A model generated the notes under the pieces. That model did no database searches and had not been told where the DNA came from. It was given only the letters and a program-made list of their open reading frames with translations. Below are positions 41,346 through 50,095 of a DNA stretch of 64,000 nt, in pieces; the stretch's first letter is position 1, and each line of letters begins with the position of its first letter. This DNA comes from Pseudomonadota bacterium (lineage in GTDB: Bacteria; Pseudomonadota; Alphaproteobacteria; Sphingomonadales; Sphingomonadaceae), in the NCBI GenBank assembly GCA_023394965.1, contig JAEWZX010000001.1:1-64000 (forward strand). The letters run 5' to 3'. Made by a program: the position numbers and the translations under genes.

Positions 41346-42926
41346 TCAGCGCCAGTATTTGCGGAATTCGGCGCGCGGGTCGGCTTCGATGCGCAGGTCC
41401 CGATCGAAGATCATGGTTGCGCGTTCCGGCGCGGCATAGGGCTTCCATTCGGGCACGCGGTCGTTGTTCGGATCGCCATTGGCAGCAAAGGCCGCCCAGC
41501 TTGAGGCGATGGCGGCGGCCAGTTCGTTGGCGGACGGGCTCGACCCGTTGAGCGCGCCGCGTGTATTGTAGAGGCTGGGCGCGACATCGATGCCATGCAC
41601 TGCGCCGAACCGGCCATCGACCGCCGGGCTGGGTTCGGTCCACAGATAGGTCCACACCGGGGCGCCGCCCTGACGCGCCTTGAGTTCCGCCTGAGCGAAG
41701 GCACCCTTGCGGAACGTGAGGTCGGAATCCATCCGCGCGGCGAGCAGGAAGGGCTTGGCCCCGGGGTCTTCCGCGCGATAGGCGGCCACCGCTTCGGATG
41801 CACGGTCCCCCAGGCGTTCCCTGGCGAAGGCGAGCAGCCCCGCTTCGTCCATGGTGAAATTGCCCATCCGGTACGATCGTTCATCCAGCACGGAGGAAAC
41901 GATCATCGGCACGTCCGCCGAAATGGCGGGCGCATCCGGGTCCCATGGGTGACGGGGCAGGGCGATGCCATCGACCACGGGGGCGAAGCTGCGCGGCGCT
42001 TCCCCCCGCGCGCGGTCGGCAGCTTCCAGCCCGGCCTGCGTTTCGAGCAGGGTGGTCCAGGGCACCTGCTGCAGTTTACGGAAATCGCCGGGCGCAATGT
42101 CCAGCGCGTCGAGCAGCCGCTTTGCCGTGGCCGTCGCCATTTCGGGCGGCATCATCTTGAGCGCAGACCCGCTCATCACGCCGGCGCGCTGGAACAGCCC
42201 CTTGCCCCCCGGCATCGCCATCAGCACGCTGGTTTTCGCACCGCCACCCGACTGGCCGTAAACGAGGACACGATCGGGATCGCCGCCGAAGGCTGCGACA
42301 TTTTCGCGCACCCAGCCGAGCGCCGCGACGATATCCTGCATGCCGACCGTGCCCGAGGTTGCGAAATCATCGCCGCCCCATTCGGCCAGGTGCAGAAAGC
42401 CGAAGGCCCCGAGCCGGTGATTGACGGCCACCACCACGCTGTCGGTGAAGCGCGCCATCTGTTCGCCGTCCATGCCCACCGAATTGCCCGATCCGGAATA
42501 GAAGCCGCCGCCGTGCAGTACCACGATTACCGGCTTTTTCGCAGTCGGATCGATGGCGGGCGTCCACAGATTGAGCGACAGATTGTCTTCGCCCATGCCC
42601 GACGGATTGCGATCGACCATGATGAGATCGGCATAGACATGGCGCCTGTCGCCCGGAAGCTGCGGGGCGACATCGGTCCAGTGCAGGGCATCGCGCACGC
42701 CGGCCCAGGGTTCGACCGGCTGCGGGGGCATGAACCGGTTGTTGCCCGAGGTATCGGCAGCATAGCTGATGCCACGGAATATCGCGACGCCGCCCGATTC
42801 CAGGCCGCGCAATTTGCCCCTGGCAGTTTCCACAACCGGAAACAGCGTGGCCCCCAAAGCCGGTTTCGCCATGACCGCCGCCCCCAGTGCGAGCGCCGAT
42901 CCCAAAGTCTGCCGCCGAGTCATCAT
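41346..42926 (-). CDS. Type B carboxylesterase with twin-arginine signal
   Basis: A 526-residue esterase. The N-terminus MMTRRQTLGSALALGAAVMA carries an RR motif and hydrophobic stretch, so Tat export is likely. The carboxylesterase core has FRGISYAAD, the EDNLSLNLWTP segment, oxyanion loop VVLHGGGFYSGSG, nucleophile in YGQSGGGAKTS, acid Glu in SSVLDERSY and His in GAVHGIDVAPS. It hydrolyses carboxylic esters, here probably in the periplasm. Its divergent neighbour is a Tat-type DapA-superfamily protein, and another esterase follows that one. The group suggests stepwise breakdown of an imported ester. Confidence 0.9.
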   Translation of the reverse strand: MMTRRQTLGSALALGAAVMAKPALGATLFPVVETARGKLRGLESGGVAIFRGISYAADTSGNNRFMPPQPVEPWAGVRDALHWTDVAPQLPGDRRHVYADLIMVDRNPSGMGEDNLSLNLWTPAIDPTAKKPVIVVLHGGGFYSGSGNSVGMDGEQMARFTDSVVVAVNHRLGAFGFLHLAEWGGDDFATSGTVGMQDIVAALGWVRENVAAFGGDPDRVLVYGQSGGGAKTSVLMAMPGGKGLFQRAGVMSGSALKMMPPEMATATAKRLLDALDIAPGDFRKLQQVPWTTLLETQAGLEAADRARGEAPRSFAPVVDGIALPRHPWDPDAPAISADVPMIVSSVLDERSYRMGNFTMDEAGLLAFARERLGDRASEAVAAYRAEDPGAKPFLLAARMDSDLTFRKGAFAQAELKARQGGAPVWTYLWTEPSPAVDGRFGAVHGIDVAPSLYNTRGALNGSSPSANELAAAIASSWAAFAANGDPNNDRVPEWKPYAAPERATMIFDRDLRIEADPRAEFRKYWR

Positions 42927-43062
42927 GTCAGATTCTCCCTTATCCTCGTGATTGACACTAGAACCAATTATGTGTCCGTGTTAAGTGTTTTTCGTATTTG
43001 GGGTATGGTCACATGCTATATATGCGGCTGGATCTGGTTGTACTCTGAAAAGAAGGTCCGTT

Positions 43063-44310
43063 TTGCGGGCGATTCTGGATATCGGGGAGAACGAGGATTT
43101 GCAGGGATTTGGCATATCGCGCCGCCACGCGCTGGCCGGGGGTGCCGCACTGATGGCGGCATCGTGGGCAGCATCAGGGGTGGCGCGGTCCATCCCGGTT
43201 ACGGCGCGCATCGCGCCGGCTGCAAATTCCCGCCAGCGGGAATGGGCGGCGGGAAATCTGCGCGGATTGATGAATCTGTTCCTGCCGACCTTTCGCGAAG
43301 ACGGCCGGACGCTGGACGAAGACGCGATCCGTCACGATGTGCGCCATGCGATTGCGCAGGGGTTTTCCGGCACCATGCCGATGATCAACTGGACGCTTCC
43401 CGGCGATCCGAACTGGCGCGAATTCTATCGCATCGTCATCGACGAAGCAGGAAGTGATCTGCCGGTCCACGGGATTATCGCCAGCAGGGAGGTGGATAAT
43501 GACAAGGCGCTGCTGGGGGCGCTGGAAGACATCGGGACCAGCCTGGTGCTGCTGGCATCGACCTATCCCGCCGACAGCAGTGCCGGTCAATTATACGATC
43601 TCATGGCGCAGCGCATTTCGGCGACCGAGCTGCCCGTCATGCTTTATGCGGCGACCGGCAGAAGGTCGTTTCCCCATCTCGGCCCGGCGGGCCAGCCGCT
43701 CGACGTTTACGACCGAATTGCCAATCTGGAAAATGTCGTGGCCGTCAAAATCTCGCAGCCGGTATCGCTGACATCGACGATGCAGCTTTGCCAACGGTTG
43801 GGCGACCGGCTGTCGATGGGGCCGGTCAATCTCGATTTCCTGCCCCTGCTGGCGCGGCATTTCCGGATCGCGTGGAGCGGCCAGTGGAATGCAGAGGCGG
43901 TGCAGACCCCGCAGCACCAGCTCGGCAACCGGTTGCTCGATGTCTGTGCCGCCGGCGATGGAGCGCAGATCGATGCGCTGGCGAAACAGATAGAGCCGGT
44001 GCTGTCGCATTTCTTCGCTGTGCAGGCACCGGTGATCCGCAAAGGTGCGCATCCGTGGCAGCACAACCGTTACTATCAGTGGCTGGCAGGTGGAAATGGC
44101 GGCCTTCTGCCGCGTGACCGCCATGCGCCGGACGGGGCCATCCCGGTGCTGGATGCCAAAGCGCGGCAGGGGATGCGCACCGCCTTTATCGCCGCCGGTC
44201 TGGAACCGACCGATGCGCCGGAAGAACAATTCGTGGTTGGCAGGGCCGCATGGGCACGCGGTGTGCGCGCCAGCGATCTGACCGACCTGCCATATTATTC
44301 CGCAGACTGA
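43063..44310 (+). CDS. DapA-superfamily (dihydrodipicolinate synthase/aldolase-like) protein with Tat signal
   Basis: About 415 residues. The TTG at 43063 has AGAAGG upstream; a GTG at 42985 gives a longer, less likely start. A twin-arginine signal (SRRHALAGGAALMAASW) precedes the TIM barrel starting at RGLMNLFLPTFREDGRTLDEDAI. The conserved Tyr is kept in LPVMLYAATGRR and the Schiff-base Lys in NVVAVKISQP. The usual G-T-T-G-E loop is changed to SGTMPMINWT, so the keto acid donor or reaction may differ. DapA-type lyases are normally cytoplasmic, so an exported one is notable. It forms an operon with the esterase at 44328. Confidence 0.75.
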   Translation: MRAILDIGENEDLQGFGISRRHALAGGAALMAASWAASGVARSIPVTARIAPAANSRQREWAAGNLRGLMNLFLPTFREDGRTLDEDAIRHDVRHAIAQGFSGTMPMINWTLPGDPNWREFYRIVIDEAGSDLPVHGIIASREVDNDKALLGALEDIGTSLVLLASTYPADSSAGQLYDLMAQRISATELPVMLYAATGRRSFPHLGPAGQPLDVYDRIANLENVVAVKISQPVSLTSTMQLCQRLGDRLSMGPVNLDFLPLLARHFRIAWSGQWNAEAVQTPQHQLGNRLLDVCAAGDGAQIDALAKQIEPVLSHFFAVQAPVIRKGAHPWQHNRYYQWLAGGNGGLLPRDRHAPDGAIPVLDAKARQGMRTAFIAAGLEPTDAPEEQFVVGRAAWARGVRASDLTDLPYYSAD

Positions 44311-44327
44311 ATGGAAGGGGAGGGGAA

Positions 44328-45950
44328 ATGACAATTCGTGCCGCACTGATCGGGGTGGCTGCCGCCGCCCTGGGCCTGTCCGCCTGTACCAGCATGGAGG
44401 CGGGCGCGCCCAGTGCATCGGCAAGCACCGCGCCCCTGTTGCAGACCGCCTATGGACCGGTGACGGGCGCGCGCGAAGGCGCAACCGGCGGCGTGAATGT
44501 GTTTCGCGGTGTCCGCTATGCCGCCACGACCGAAGGGCGGCGCTTCCAGCTGGCCGCCGATCCCCAGCCGTGGGCAGAGGCCCGGCCGGCGACGGAATTC
44601 GGCAGCGAATGCCCGCAGCGTCCGGCTGGCGATATTCCGGTTTTCGAATCCTGGGCAAATACCGTCGGCACGAGCGAGGACTGCCTGTTCCTCAACGTGT
44701 GGACGCGCGGGCTTGGCGATGGAAAGAAACGCCCGATCATGGTGTGGCTGCATGGCGGCGGATACGTCACCGGTTCGGGATCCAGCAATGGCTATGACGG
44801 ATCGCGCCTGGCAGAGCGCGGCGATGTCGTCGTCGTCACGCTGAACCATCGGCTGAACGGGCTGGGATACAGCTATCAGGCCGGTCTGAGCGATGATCCC
44901 AAATATGCCGACAGCGGCAATCTGGGCAGCCTGGATATCGTCAAGGCGCTGCAATGGGTGCGCGACCATGCCGATGCCATTGGCGGCGATGCCGGAAATG
45001 TGACCATTTTCGGCGAAAGCGGCGGTGCGGCCAAAGTATCGACGCTGATGGCGATGGAGCAGGCACGCGGCCTGTTCCACCGCGCCATCGCGCAATCGGG
45101 TTCCATGTCGCTGGCAGGCTTCACGCCGCGGCTTGCCACCCCGCTGGCGAAAGACCTGATGGCGAGCGCGGGTGTATCGAGCGTGGAAGAACTTGCCGCC
45201 ATGCCGATCGACGATTTCGTGACGGCGATGATGGCATCGCGCAGCAAGGCGGCGTTCTATCGCCCGGTGGTCGATGGCCGGTCGCTGACGCGCCAGCCCT
45301 ATGCCCCCGACGCCAATCCGGTGTCGGCGGATATCCCGCTGCTGGTGGGCACCAACAATAATGAAATGCGCCTGCAGGGCGGGCTGGGCAGCCCCGAAAA
45401 CTTTGCCCTGACGTGGGAACAGCTGCCCGGCAAGCTGGCTGCCTTCGTCGGGGATGCCGATGTCGATGCAATCATTGCCGGGATGCGCAAGGCCCACCCC
45501 GATTACGATGCCAGCGACGTGTTTTTCCAGGTCGCGACATTCCGCAACTATCGCGGCACCGCATTGCGGCAGGCGGAACGCAAGAGCGCGCAGCCGGCCC
45601 CGGTCTATATGTACCGGCTCGACTGGAAAACGCCGGTGGAAGGCGGGCGGCTGGAAACGCCGCACGCGCTCGACATCGCGTTCGTATTCGACAATGTCGC
45701 GCGGTCGACCAGCTATACTGGGCCGGAAACGGCGGCCACGAAGCGGATGGCGGATCTGATGGCCGATGCCTGGATCGCCTTTGCGCGCACCGGCAATCCG
45801 AATACCGCCGCCCTGCCGCAATGGCCGACCTATGACGCGGGGCAGCGCGCGACGATGATCTTCGACCTCGACCCGGAAGTGGTGAACGACCCCGATGGGG
45901 CGGAGCGGGAGTTGTTGCAGCGCCTGCTGCCCGAAGGCCGTTCGTTCTGA
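44328..45950 (+). CDS. Type B carboxylesterase lipoprotein
   Basis: A 540-residue esterase. The ATG at 44328 has GGGGAGGGG upstream and gives a lipoprotein signal with lipobox LSAC. Catalytic landmarks are VFRGVRYAA, SEDCLFLNVWT, the oxyanion loop VWLHGGGYVTGSG, nucleophile in FGESGGAAKVS, acid Glu in VGTNNNEMRL and His in ETPHALDIAFVFDN. It sits 17 bases after the DapA-like gene, so the two are cotranscribed. It should be tethered to the outer or inner membrane and cleave esters in the periplasm. Substrate unknown. Confidence 0.92.
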   Translation: MTIRAALIGVAAAALGLSACTSMEAGAPSASASTAPLLQTAYGPVTGAREGATGGVNVFRGVRYAATTEGRRFQLAADPQPWAEARPATEFGSECPQRPAGDIPVFESWANTVGTSEDCLFLNVWTRGLGDGKKRPIMVWLHGGGYVTGSGSSNGYDGSRLAERGDVVVVTLNHRLNGLGYSYQAGLSDDPKYADSGNLGSLDIVKALQWVRDHADAIGGDAGNVTIFGESGGAAKVSTLMAMEQARGLFHRAIAQSGSMSLAGFTPRLATPLAKDLMASAGVSSVEELAAMPIDDFVTAMMASRSKAAFYRPVVDGRSLTRQPYAPDANPVSADIPLLVGTNNNEMRLQGGLGSPENFALTWEQLPGKLAAFVGDADVDAIIAGMRKAHPDYDASDVFFQVATFRNYRGTALRQAERKSAQPAPVYMYRLDWKTPVEGGRLETPHALDIAFVFDNVARSTSYTGPETAATKRMADLMADAWIAFARTGNPNTAALPQWPTYDAGQRATMIFDLDPEVVNDPDGAERELLQRLLPEGRSF

Positions 45951-45959
45951 AGCGCCGAT

Positions 45960-45998
45960 CCGGCACCGCACCGGCGCGTTTGGCCGGGGCGGTGCCGG
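45960..45998. terminator. Long hairpin between convergent genes
   Basis: CCGGCACCGC (45960-45969) pairs perfectly with GCGGTGCCGG (45989-45998), and an inner CCGG/CCGG pair extends the stem. It lies between the esterase and the VOC gene, which converge. There is no T tract, so termination strength is uncertain. Confidence 0.5.
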
Positions 45999-46004
45999 GC
46001 AGCA

Positions 46005-46403
46005 TCAGGCGGCGGCGCGGGCGGCCATCTGCATCAGTTCGATTCCGTGCCCGTCGGGCGTGAGGACGAAAGCGATGCGCGCCGGGCCGAAACTGACCGT
46101 ATCGCCTTTCTGCCTGGCCCCGGCGGCCAGCGCCCGCGCAAGATCCGCGTCCAGATCGCGGGTGATCATGCCAACCGGGCCATAGCCATTCCCGGCTTCG
46201 ATCGCCCGCCCATCCTTCCAGTGGAACAGGACGATGGTGGTCGATCCACTGGCACCGGTCATCATGTGTTCGCGAAATTGCGGGGTATCGACCGTATCCG
46301 CATGGGTCAGGCCGAACCCTTCGGTAAAGAAGCGGGTGGCCGCATCGATATCGGCAACGGTCAGCTTGACGAAAGTGAACAGGGCAGGGGTCGTTTCGGT
46401 CAT
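46005..46403 (-). CDS. VOC-family (glyoxalase/dioxygenase superfamily) protein
   Basis: A 132-residue protein of the vicinal oxygen chelate fold. The first beta-alpha-beta unit is LFTFVKLTVADIDAATRFFTEGFGL, and the second half has RDLDADLARALAAGARQKGD, then GPARIAFVLTPDGHGIELMQMA. The G-x-E-L near the end supplies the usual metal-binding glutamate; the matching ligand near the first strand is less clear. Members include lactoylglutathione lyases, epimerases and extradiol dioxygenases. It is the last gene of the minus-strand operon running from 49977. Exact activity unknown. Confidence 0.8.
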   Translation of the reverse strand: MTETTPALFTFVKLTVADIDAATRFFTEGFGLTHADTVDTPQFREHMMTGASGSTTIVLFHWKDGRAIEAGNGYGPVGMITRDLDADLARALAAGARQKGDTVSFGPARIAFVLTPDGHGIELMQMAARAAA

Positions 46404-46415
46404 GATGGGGCTTCC

Positions 46416-47228
46416 TCACGAAGTGGGGCGGGCGGGATCGCCCGGTGGGCGCGATGTGGGGTGCGAACTGGACAGGCCGCCATCGACGGCCAGCGCCTGA
46501 CCGTTGACATAGCTGGCCTCGTCGCTGGCAAGAAACAGCGCGGCCTGCGCGATTTCTTCCGGGCGGCCACCGCGCAGCAGCGGGTTGAGCTGGCCGATCT
46601 TGTGTTCCTTGCCCGCCGCGCGCGCGCCATCGAACAGCGGCTGGGTCATGCCGGTTTCGGTCAGGCCCGGCAGCACCGCATTGACCCGGACATTGGTGCC
46701 CGCAAGCTGCTGGGCCGCGGTCTGCACCAGATTCACCACGCCTGCCTTGCTGGCGGAATATTGCGCCGGACCGGCCCCGCTGCGCAGCCCGGCGACCGAT
46801 GCGGTGCACACGATCGACCCGCCGCCGCTATCGCGGATGACGGGGGCGGCGTGTTTGACCGCAAGGAACGGCCCGATGAGATTGACGCGCAGCACCTCTG
46901 CCCAGACTTCGGGCGTGGCATCGAAGAAGCCGCCGCGCACGCCGCCGGTGATACCGGCATTGGCGAACATGATGTGCAGGCCGCCGAACGTTTCGGTGGC
47001 CTTGGCAACGAGCGCCGCGACATCGCTTTCTTCCCCTGCATCGCCGACCATCGCTATTGCGTTTGCGCCAGTGGCTTCGACCATGGCGGCGGTTTCCTTC
47101 ACCGCGTCGGTCCTGTCGAACAGCACCAGCTTTGCGCCTTCGGCAGCAAAGATCTGCGCGCTGGCCCGGCCGATGCCCGAACCTGCGCCGGTAATGGCGG
47201 CGACCTTGCCTTCGAGCCGGCCGCTCAT
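46416..47228 (-). CDS. Short-chain dehydrogenase/reductase (SDR) 1
   Basis: A 270-residue NAD(P)-dependent oxidoreductase. The nucleotide-binding motif is TGAGSGIG in KVAAITGAGSGIGRASA, followed by an acidic residue at the end of strand two (LVLFDRTD), which favours NAD. The N-A-G-I segment, catalytic Ser in VCTASVAGL and Y-x-x-x-K in YSASKAGVV are present. I place the start at 47228, where ATG overlaps the stop of the second SDR (ATGA). The longer frame to 47273 is unlikely. It probably oxidises a hydroxyacyl intermediate in the same pathway. Confidence 0.9.
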   Translation of the reverse strand: MSGRLEGKVAAITGAGSGIGRASAQIFAAEGAKLVLFDRTDAVKETAAMVEATGANAIAMVGDAGEESDVAALVAKATETFGGLHIMFANAGITGGVRGGFFDATPEVWAEVLRVNLIGPFLAVKHAAPVIRDSGGGSIVCTASVAGLRSGAGPAQYSASKAGVVNLVQTAAQQLAGTNVRVNAVLPGLTETGMTQPLFDGARAAGKEHKIGQLNPLLRGGRPEEIAQAALFLASDEASYVNGQALAVDGGLSSSHPTSRPPGDPARPTS

Positions 47229-47989
47229 ATCGTGGCGCCGCCGTCGATCACCACCATCTGGCCGGTGGTCCATTTCGCAGCAGGCGAAGCAAGATAGACC
47301 GCGCCCCCGGCGATATCTTCCGGCTCACCGATACGCCGCATCGGAAGCTGGCCTTCCACCTGCTCGCGCGCCTTGGGGTTTTCCCACAATGCCTTGGCGA
47401 AGTCGGTCTTCACCAGACCGGGGGCGATCGCGTTGATGCGCACCCCGTGCTGGCCGTTCTCGACGGCGTAATTGCGCACCAGCTGGAAATCCGCCGCCTT
47501 GGATACGTTATAGGCGCCAATGGTGGTCGACCCGCGCAGCCCGCCGATCGAACTGATGACGATGATCGCCCCATCGCGCTTTTCGCGCATATCGGGCAGG
47601 GCGAGCTGGATCAGCCAGTGGTTAGACAGGATGTTGTTGTCCAGCACCTTGCGGAACTGCTCGTCCTCGATCCCGTCCATCGACCCGTAATAGGGGTTGG
47701 AAGCGGCATTGCAGACGAGGATGTCGACCGGGCCGAGCTGCTGCTTGGTCTGCGCGAACAGATCCTGGAGCTGGGCCTTGTCCGAAATGCTCGCCGCGAT
47801 GGCGATGGCGCTGCCTGCGCCATGTTCGGCATTGATCGCCGCCGCCACTTCCTCGCAGGCTTCCTGCTTGCGGCTGGAAATGACCACCTTCGCGCCATGT
47901 GCGGCAAGCTGCTGGGCGATAGCCCTGCCGATCCCGCGACTGGAACCGGTGATGATGGCGACCTTTCCGGTCAGATCGAATAGCGACAT
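47225..47989 (-). CDS. Short-chain dehydrogenase/reductase (SDR) 2
   Basis: A 254-residue SDR. TGSSRGIG in KVAIITGSSRGIGRAIA binds the nucleotide; a basic residue follows strand two (VVISSRKQ), favouring NADPH. VCNAASNPYYG replaces the common N-A-G, and the active site has ISSIGGLRGS and YNVSKAADF. GGGAGAG precedes the ATG. It lies between the phosphotransferase and SDR 1 in the same operon. Its different cofactor preference from SDR 1 hints at two separate redox steps. Confidence 0.9.
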   Translation of the reverse strand: MSLFDLTGKVAIITGSSRGIGRAIAQQLAAHGAKVVISSRKQEACEEVAAAINAEHGAGSAIAIAASISDKAQLQDLFAQTKQQLGPVDILVCNAASNPYYGSMDGIEDEQFRKVLDNNILSNHWLIQLALPDMREKRDGAIIVISSIGGLRGSTTIGAYNVSKAADFQLVRNYAVENGQHGVRINAIAPGLVKTDFAKALWENPKAREQVEGQLPMRRIGEPEDIAGGAVYLASPAAKWTTGQMVVIDGGATI

Positions 47990-48007
47990 GGTTCTCTCCC
48001 TTGCATG

Positions 48008-49045
48008 TCAGTGTTGTGCCTGCTGAGCGAATGCCCAGGCCTGCTGAGCCAGCGGAACGATCCGCGCCGTCGCGGCCTCGGCATTGGCGCTGGACGCATT
48101 ACCGTCGAGCGTGCGTTTCTTGATACCCTGAATAATGCCGACAAGACGGAACAGATTGTAGGCAAAGAACCAGTTGAGATCCGGAACGCTTTCCCGCCCG
48201 GTGGCAGCGCAATACCGTTCGGTTACTTCCTCCAGTGTCGGTATACCCAGCGCGGGAAGGTCCAGCCCGCCCAGCTGTGCGCCGCGTCCGCCATGCGGCA
48301 TCGCCCAGTTCATCGCCAGATAGGCGAAATCGGCCAGGGGGTCGCCCAGTGTGGACAGTTCCCAGTCGATGATCGCCAGGATTTCCGGGCGATCGGGCGC
48401 GTAGATCATATTGTCGATACGGTAATCGCCATGGATGATCGATGTGCGATCCTGCTGCGGCAGGGTGCGCGGCAGCCACTCGATCAGCCGCTCGACCTCG
48501 GCGATGTCGTCGGTCTGCGCGGCGCGGTACTGCTTGGTCCAGCGGCCGACCTGGCGGGCGAAGTAATTGCCCGGCGCACCGTAATCCCCAAGCCCCACGG
48601 CTTCGGGATCCACCGCATGCAGGGCTGCAAGCGCGTCGATCATGGAATTGTAGATCGCGCGGCGTTCCTGCGGATCACAATCGGGAAGCTCGCCTTTCCA
48701 GAACGTGCGGCCCTCGACCATCTCCATCAGGTAGAACGGCGCACCGATGATGTCGGGGTTTTCACACAGCGCGATCGGCGCAGCCACGGGTACGTCGGTC
48801 GGGTGAAGGGCGTCGATCAGGCGATATTCGCGGTCCACCGCATGGGCCGATGGGAGCAGTTTGCCAAAGGGTTTGCGGCGCAGGACCATCTGGCCGTTTC
48901 GGGTCACCACGCGATAGGTCGGGTTGGACTGCCCGCCCGGGAATTTCTCGATTCTGTCGATGGGCGAAGGGTCGGCAATGGTCTTGCCCAACCACTGCTG
49001 CAGTGCGGGGACGTCGAGGTCCAGGGCGCTGTCTTCGTCGCTCAT
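48008..49045 (-). CDS. APH-type phosphotransferase family protein (ACAD10/FadE36-like)
   Basis: A 345-residue kinase-fold protein. The start DVPALQQWLGKTIADPSPIDRIEKFPGGQSNPTYRV is typical of the aminoglycoside phosphotransferase-like domain linked to acyl-CoA metabolism. The catalytic loop is IIHGDYRIDNMIY and the metal-binding segment AIIDWELSTLGDPLADFAYL. In mycobacteria and mammals this domain acts with acyl-CoA dehydrogenases on 4-hydroxyacyl-CoAs, by phosphorylation. That role would fit the thioesterase and SDR neighbours, but is inference. Its start overlaps the thioesterase stop (ATGA). Confidence 0.88.
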   Translation of the reverse strand: MSDEDSALDLDVPALQQWLGKTIADPSPIDRIEKFPGGQSNPTYRVVTRNGQMVLRRKPFGKLLPSAHAVDREYRLIDALHPTDVPVAAPIALCENPDIIGAPFYLMEMVEGRTFWKGELPDCDPQERRAIYNSMIDALAALHAVDPEAVGLGDYGAPGNYFARQVGRWTKQYRAAQTDDIAEVERLIEWLPRTLPQQDRTSIIHGDYRIDNMIYAPDRPEILAIIDWELSTLGDPLADFAYLAMNWAMPHGGRGAQLGGLDLPALGIPTLEEVTERYCAATGRESVPDLNWFFAYNLFRLVGIIQGIKKRTLDGNASSANAEAATARIVPLAQQAWAFAQQAQH

Positions 49046-49977
49046 CGGGTCTCACTTTCCCGCAGTTTGTCCAGCACTTCCCCTTTGGGGCGCATCAGAC
49101 TCTCCTGGCTCACTGTTGCGACCATACGGCCGTTTTCGTCGAAGAAATGGCCATGGTTCAGTCCGCGTGCGTGGCCAGCCCAGGGGCTGTCTGTAGCGAA
49201 GAGATGCCACTGGTTGAAATCGGGCGTTTCGTGAAACCAGATCGCATGGTCCAGAGAGGCTGCCTGGATCATGCTGCTTCCCGGTCGCACGGCATGAGGC
49301 AGCATGGCATTGCGCAGAAACATCATATCCGATGCATATGCGAGCAGAGCGCGCTGCAATAGCGGATCGGTATCGGCCGGATCACGCAGGCGCATCCACA
49401 CTCCGGTTTCCGGCTTGCGCGAACGGGCACCGAAAAGCGAGCCCGGATCCAGCGGGACGATTTCTATCGGGCGATTCTGCAGGCGGTCGATGATTGGCGA
49501 CTGGCTGGCTTCGCTATTGTGCTGACGCCAGCTTTCCAGCGCGTCGAGAGCCGCTGCCACATCCATGTCGACCGGCGGGGAAGCCGCATGGGCGAACCCC
49601 GCTTCAGGGGTGTGGAAGGATGCGATCATGGACAGGATCACCTTGTCGTCCTGCAATCCCTCCACCCGCCGGGTGGCGAAGCTGCGCCCTTGCGAGAGAG
49701 TGGTAACGCGGTAGTGGACGGGGTGCGCGCTCGCTCCTGCTTTCAGGAAATAGGCATGGAGCGAATGGGGCAGGCGGTTGTCGAGTTCCGCTTGGCACGC
49801 GGCGAGCAAGCCTTGAGCAATCGCCTGGCCACCGAAGAGGCGCGGCCCGATAGCCGGGCCAGTTTTCCCCTCATAGATGTCGTCAGCTATCGGTGTGACG
49901 CCGAGTATCGTTGGCAGATGAATAATTTTACCTCTCCATTCCCTTGCATACCCGATATTCAAATAAACGAGGATCAT
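49042..49977 (-). CDS. Acyl-CoA thioesterase II family protein (TesB-like)
   Basis: About 311 residues in a double hotdog fold. Family segments are GPRLFGGQAIAQGLLAACQ, HSLHAYFLKAG, then the second half SLDHAIWFHETPDFNQWHLFATDSPWAGHARGL with NGRMVATVSQESLMR, as in TesB. It releases free acids from acyl-CoA. The start is uncertain: the ATG at 49977 has no visible ribosome site, while GGAGAGG lies inside the frame at about 49937-49931, seven bases before an ATT codon and 13 before a CTG. It begins the operon thioesterase, phosphotransferase, SDR 2, SDR 1, VOC. Confidence 0.85.
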   Translation of the reverse strand: MILVYLNIGYAREWRGKIIHLPTILGVTPIADDIYEGKTGPAIGPRLFGGQAIAQGLLAACQAELDNRLPHSLHAYFLKAGASAHPVHYRVTTLSQGRSFATRRVEGLQDDKVILSMIASFHTPEAGFAHAASPPVDMDVAAALDALESWRQHNSEASQSPIIDRLQNRPIEIVPLDPGSLFGARSRKPETGVWMRLRDPADTDPLLQRALLAYASDMMFLRNAMLPHAVRPGSSMIQAASLDHAIWFHETPDFNQWHLFATDSPWAGHARGLNHGHFFDENGRMVATVSQESLMRPKGEVLDKLRESETR

Positions 49978-50095
49978 CAAGCGCTGAGTTGAATGGGTTC
50001 ATTCGAGAGGCGCTGATGAAGCGGTCTTTCACATTCGATTTGACGAACTAACAAATAGTGTGAAATAAGCATGCCAGATATTCAGGAGGAAAAGA

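Noticed and set aside
41595..43457. A 620-codon plus-strand frame opposite the Tat esterase
   Set aside because: The minus-strand esterase has a complete triad and signal; the opposite frame also overlaps the DapA-like gene out of frame.
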